A DNA stretch of 64,000 bases, taken from Chamaecyparis obtusa (taxonomy: Eukaryota > Streptophyta > Pinopsida > Cupressales > Cupressaceae). Location: positions 1,186,001-1,250,000 of the forward strand of contig BSBK01002082.1 in NCBI GenBank assembly GCA_027943335.1. The letters are read 5' to 3'. Positions 59,459 through 64,000 of this stretch are shown piece by piece. The notes beneath the pieces are model-generated. The model saw only the letters and a program-made list of their open reading frames with translations, was not told the origin of the DNA and did not search any database. Made by a program: the position numbers and the translations under genes. Position 1 is the first letter of the stretch; each line of letters opens with the position of its first letter.

Positions 59459-61419
59459 GTCAAATTAGAATATCTAAAGTCACAAGAACAATCAATAAGG
59501 TGATATAAGGCTGCATCAACCTATTCTTTATCAGAAGATCTTTATGTTGATGCAAGATGTTCACACTTTGGGATTCCTAAGGATGAGAAGAAGATGGGAG
59601 ACAAGATGAAACCAAGAATATATGTACATGCAAGGTACAAGAATATGTAAAGGAACAACAAATATACTTATTTGGCTATTGAAGAGCTTATTTTTGGCAT
59701 TGCTATCAAAGGGAGAGATGATTATGCATGAAATATTTAGTTAGGAAAGAAGCTAACCGAAAGGGAGAGAATATGCATTGACCATAATAGAATGGAACAA
59801 AAAAGAAGAAAAATAGTCATACAGTAAAGAGAAATACTATAGGAGAGAAAAATACTAGGTAGTGATTAAATATATTAAAACATAAGCTAAGGGAGAGCTA
59901 ACCGAGTTACAACATAAAGACCGAGTTGTAAACACTTAATATTTAATTGGTATTCAACGGTATATTTCATATTGGGTTGCCATCAATACCAGAGGGAGAG
60001 ATTGTTAGAAATACAATTGATAGACTACTTGGAGAACAAAATGGGAGAATGTGATGATGATCACCAAGCTACTAAGGTATATGTGAGACATTAGTTCAGT
60101 TGTTATATTTTCATTGATGTCAACTAGCTTTGACTTTACTTATAATGATATTTGCAAACATCTGAAGGAGGTGATGGTGGTGAGGGAAAGGAGATATTAG
60201 CATGAAGATGAGATGTATGAGTAAGTTATGAATAAGGTATTCATTGGGAAAATTATTGATGAGTCTATGATAGTGTAATAGTGATTTGATTAACTTACAT
60301 GATTCTTCTAAGTGTTGAAGATCAAGAGTGTACAAGTTACTTTGGTTAGTATATGAAGATCTTAGTGTGCATCAAGAAGATGTAGTGTACATTGATTGTA
60401 GTATTAACTGAGCAAGAAGAAACTGACATATTATGATATTGACCGAGAAGGAGAAATAAAGTGGAACATGTGATTTTTGACATAAGATGATGAGCTAGAT
60501 GAATCTAAAAGATTCCAAGGATAAAGACAAAGTTTGTATCTACAATTGGAAAAATTCAAGGATGATAGGATGATAAGATTGAAAATGGTTTAAGGAACAA
60601 GTTTTGAGGAAGGTTAAAGAGCCAAAACCAATGATGGAGATTAAGAGGAAAAATCTATGGCTGAAATGAAAATGGTTTTAAATGTCTATATAAGAAGACA
60701 ATAAATACAGAAGGATGAGAGAGAGAATCACATGAGGGATGCAAATTTTTGGTGCATACATGCGAAGCTGGTTAGACAAGTTGGAGTGAGAACCAAGTGT
60801 TCTTGCAGAGCAAGCCGAGTGACAAAAGGAGATAACCAAGCATAAAAAAGTAAGAGGAAGAATGAGAATGAAGATATTATAATGACCAAAATGATATTGA
60901 GCTTAGCATAGATCTGAATACAAGTAAATGAATTTGCATTTGAATCAGGTCACACACTGTTGCTTTCTAACCATTGCTACCGTCAAAATATCTTAACCAA
61001 GTGAGACTTAACTGTCTTTTTCTATTGGCATTCAATGAATGCTAGTTGTTTTCTTGTTGACCCAAGTGAATGTATGGTCACATAGAATTGTTAGTGATAA
61101 ATCCTCTAACATGGTCACACCTTACAATGTGTTTGTAACCTTTAATAGGGTAGGCTCTTAACCAAGCTCACTTCAAAAGAGTGAAAATATTTGGTTTACC
61201 AGTCCTAGATGGTTTTTCCCTTAATAGGGTTTCTTCTTCTTATCAAGTGTTAAATGTGTATGGATGTGATGTTTTGATATTTAATTTACACATTATAGTA
61301 ACTGGTTATATCAGTGTATGTTAACTACTAGTTGGTTTATATTATTTGAGAGTTGATTAATTAATCAGAAAGTCACACACAAGTTATTACTGAGCTATTT
61401 AGTTTATTTGTTTAAAGTT

Positions 61420-63308
61420 TTGATTACTGGAAAAATAGGTTTTGAAGGGAGCCGAAACCCTTTACAACTTAAGTTTCAATAGATCAGAAATATAAGGCAT
61501 AGATAACAAAAAAGACCAACAACAGTGAACTGCCCATACTAGGGGCTACAAAGCTAGCAAAACAACAAAAGACCAGCCAAAAAGACAACAGAGACAACAA
61601 AAACACCAGCAAGAGCACCAGGTTAAGAATCCTCATCTAGAATCCTAGCTTTATCATCCAACATTTTCTCCATCTTAGCCTGGATGTTATCCATCCTGCC
61701 AATAACACTTTTTAGTTCATCCAGGTTGTTCTTGATCTTAGGAGAATTCTTCTTTCCATGGGTCCGAGAACTGGGGCCACCACTGTCCATTGGATGAACA
61801 TTCTTACCCTCCGTATCATCCTCAAAAGCATTATCTAGTAAATTAACTAGAGCTTTAAGGTTAGTACTGGATGTCTTCATACTATCCTTACTGTGCTAGA
61901 GAATGTTGATAAGAGTATTGTCAATTTTATCCACTCTTTCCATCAGGTTAGCAGGGGAATTAGAAGCCCTCTCTTTGAAAAGAGAATCCACTTTCTCTTG
62001 GAGGATGTCATTGTTAGCTTCAAGCTTTCTACATTTTAAATGGAGCCTCTTAATTTCATGAAAACACCACTTACTGAATCTGAAAGAATACAGGGCCTTG
62101 ACTTTAGCTGTCTGCAAAACACCAGTAGTCACCTCTTCTTTGTCATTGAAGTCTTTGAAAATGAGCTTGATGGAAGACTCTCTAGCCTTACACTCACTGG
62201 ACTCCTTGCTACCCTCCTGATTATTGTCCTTTGAGTCTTGAGATATAGGTATGTCATGCCTCATACCTTCAACATAATCACTCAGAATGGGAACCTCCTC
62301 TTTATTGAAGTCCCGATCATTCTTTTGATTCTCCGCGTACCGGATGGCTTTGTCAACTAGGTCTTCAAGGATGTGAGAATTATGCCCCCTCATGCCTTTA
62401 GAAATAGCCTCACCCAGATCTTTACCTTTCTCCTCAGTTGTAGTCTTCTGGGTTTTATTATCAGGGTCCTTAGCTTCAACAATGACATTATCATCATTGC
62501 CAGTGGTAGTATCCTTCTTGTTGCACAGAGGTTCAGTCTCATCTCCCGGTCTCTGAGAATCAACTGTGCTTTTCATATTAGCATCATTATTCATCTGATT
62601 CCCCTCCCCAGTTTCCTCTTTTTTATCCTCAGCCAATTTCTCACTATTGGTTTCCTCCTTGCTCTCATCTTACTCAAAAAAAGCCTAAGAGTCATCAGTC
62701 TCTTCCTCACCCTTGCTAGGGATTTTATTCTCCTGGGAAATGTTAGAGTCCCCATCCTCATAATCCTCCATTTCTAAGTTCTTAGAATAAACCCCCTCCT
62801 CAGTAGCATCCGAACAAATTTTCTTCGAGCTACTGCCCAAATTGTCCTCCACCTTCCGCTTGGCCAACCCAGCCTTAGGGTGAGGGCTCAATTTAATCTT
62901 ACCAGAAGAGGGAGTAGAGTTGGGGGTAGGAATGGTTTTCTTCATATGCTCATAAATTAACAAAATCAAACCCTCATGCTTGACAACCTTCTTAGGAGAC
63001 CCCTTATGCTCATTTATGCTTTTAACCAGAGAGGAGTACAGATAGAAAGGAATGTTAATGGTGTCCTTGTACCTTAAGTGGTTAAGGAAAATGAAATGAT
63101 GGGAATGAGCATGGGTGAAGGAGCCATCAAGGGTGAAGTACTCAATAACATCCTGTAGAACATGTCACCAAATCTCCTTGATCATGATAGTTTCCATGTA
63201 GCCATTAACCTTGCCTTCCACAAAGGCGGCCTTCTCTTTCACAGATTTCGGGAATTTCTTAGCCGCACTCTCTGAAACCTTTCGGTCCCTATAAAACTTC
63301 TGACCATC
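61420..63308 (-). mobile_element. LINE-2, 5'-truncated copy consisting of the third ORF and 3' UTR
   Basis: 1889 bp with a 14-bp target duplication, the mark of target-primed reverse transcription. On the minus strand it begins inside the unknown ORF and ends TAATCAA, the same terminal bases as LINE-1; no poly(A) is seen. The 3' UTR (61420-61622) contains GGGTTTCGGCTCCCTTC. Truncation point corresponds to about residue 100 of the ORF as read in LINE-1. Confidence 0.75.
61623..63306 (-). pseudogene. LINE-2 third ORF, unknown protein with coiled coil
   Basis: One frame of about 560 codons, open at the 5' end, broken by only four stops (63165, 62685, 62670, 61896), ending TAA 61623-61625. N-terminal block: GQKFYRDRKVSESAAKKFPK, VNGYMETIMIKEIW, YFTLDGSFTHAHSHHFIFLN, TINIPFYLYSSLVKSINEHK, LILLIYEHM. 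It aligns with LINE-1 (LEGSFKHFPTY, LNHFHHGIKLNFPF). Then a long acidic, Lys/Glu-rich disordered part, a helical segment (FRFSKWCFHEIKRLHLKCRK, LQEKVDSLFKE) and a tail with short coiled coils (NLDELKSVIGRMDNIQAKME). I do not recognise a catalytic site. Role unknown; a gag-like or RNA-binding role is possible. Confidence 0.6.
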
Positions 63309-63403
63309 ATTTGTTTAAAGTTGATACTATAAATAAAAGAGGAATTTGGGACTTTAGGATAACTAAACATAACTAATTCACCCCCCCTCTTAGTTATCTA
63401 ACA

Positions 63404-64000
63404 TGCTTAGTAACTCTAGTCAACATCATAATGACGTTTTGAGCATCCGCTTCAATGATGAGATTTTTATAACAATAGTGTGGAACCAACACAATATCAT
63501 GATGAGTAACTCCAACTTATGCAATATGGGAACTTTGGGACCCCAAATTCATTGCATAGGCCAATAGAATTTTTCCATTTCTATCTTTGATGAGACCAAC
63601 CCCACCTGTATGACCTAGGTTCCTAATAGAATTTTTTTCAAAATTGAGTTTAACCCATCCTAGGTCAGGGGGGAGGGGAACCATTTAAAACCAATTTTGA
63701 ATCCCAGAGGAGGGGAGTTGTAGCCCTAAAGGAAAGGGGAAAGATCCCAATTTCTATCTCTCTCCCAATCTAAAGAGGAAGGATGGGACTTGTATCTAGT
63801 TTGAACATTGTTCTTCATATATTATTTGATATTCTTAGTTGTAGAAAAGTAGATTGACTCCTAGTTGAATTTCTTATCCCTTAAGATGCAATTATTGTGT
63901 TCTTTACATAAAGACCATCTCACATGAAGAAGAGAATTTCACAACTCTTCAGTTTGTCTTAGGGTCAAGAGACCAAATGATAGAGTTTGTCATAGGGTCA
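63404..64000 (-). pseudogene. LINE-1 ORF2, RNase H N-terminal part and upstream linker
   Basis: Minus strand from the right edge: a broken linker (NCILRDKKFN, HPSSLDWERDRNWDL, GYNSPPLGFKIGFKWF), then WVKLNFEKNSIRNLGHTGG, VGLIKDRNGKILLAYAMNLG, SQSSHIA and NLIIEADAQNVIMMLTRVTK. This is the RVT_3-type RNase H of plant LINEs. The first catalytic D is E (NFE), the catalytic E after HIA is a stop (TAA), and the EADA aspartate is kept. The reverse transcriptase should lie to the right of the window. E4 interrupts after VTK. Confidence 0.65.

Larger units (their letters stand above)
53802..63403 (+). mobile_element. E4, Sirevirus-like copia element inside LINE-1
   Basis: 5' LTR 53802-55306 (TGTTATAACTAAAAATGATAG... 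to CCTAACA). Primer-binding site TTGGAATCAGAG at 55308. 3' LTR 60003-63403, which contains LINE-2. Flanks GGCTT (53797-53801) and TGCTT (63404-63408) agree in four of five bases. The interrupted LINE RNase H frame is continuous across the element. Several purine tracts (GGGAGAGAT/GGGAGAGAA) at 59708-60001. Relative of E2 with many stops and frameshifts. Confidence 0.82.
60003..63403 (+). repeat. E4 3' LTR, split by LINE-2
   Basis: 60003-61419 and 63309-63403 together match the 5' LTR. The interruption is a 1889-bp antisense LINE between two copies of ATTTGTTTAAAGTT (61406-61419 and 63309-63322). Confidence 0.82.

Overview
The window looks like nuclear DNA of a seed plant with a large, repeat-packed genome. 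My best guess is a gymnosperm (conifer). The reasons are an intronless PLS-class PPR gene made of near-identical PLS triplets, long AT-rich spacers, and deeply nested old retrotransposons full of stop codons. The organism is inferred; nothing in the window names it. Almost everything coding is transposon-derived and decayed. The one near-intact host gene is the PPR gene, and it carries a one-base frameshift.

Layout. 1-1495 (minus): 5' half of a hAT-type transposase (BED finger plus DUF659), running off the left edge, with palindromic TTATCGCCGATAA motifs at 2070-2213. 2.2-6.8 kb: small tandem repeats, a PP2C gene scrap, a SINE-like A/B-box segment, a Ty3/gypsy pol scrap and a cluster of CCGGT motifs. 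6.8-11 kb: AT-rich, no gene seen. 11.1-14.3 kb (minus): PPR gene with seven tandem 303-bp PLS triplets and a decayed DYW domain beyond its stop.

From 15.3 kb to the right edge I read one nested stack, resolved from LTR ends, target-site duplications and continuity of interrupted frames. A copia element (E5, 15348 onward) is interrupted in gag by an antisense LINE (LINE-1). The LINE pieces lie at 16563-18119, 53212-53801 and 63404-64000. LINE-1 is split by a gag-only LTR element (E1, 18120-53211) and by a copia element (E4, 53802-63403). The 5' LTR of E1 is split by another copia (E2, 18284-47027). E2 is split in gag by a 15.9-kb CACTA transposon (20325-36217, TSD CCT) and in RNase H by a copia (E3, 39239-44818, TSD TCATA). 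E4 carries a second, 5'-truncated LINE (LINE-2, 61420-63308, 14-bp TSD) in its 3' LTR.

Two things stand out. (1) The CACTA carries a multi-exon minus-strand gene with a clear SET domain, followed by exons resembling the plant Transposase_24 (Ptta/En/Spm) family. I see no TNP2-type transposase. (2) The LINE family seems to carry an extra large ORF downstream of the ORF2 RNase H domain. LINE-1 shows RNase H, then an ATGA stop/start overlap, then this ORF; LINE-2 is a truncated copy holding only this ORF and the 3' UTR.

Limits: all homology calls are by eye from motifs; no alignment or database search was run. Exon borders and element ends rest on splice signals, TG...CA ends and duplications and may be off by a few bases.
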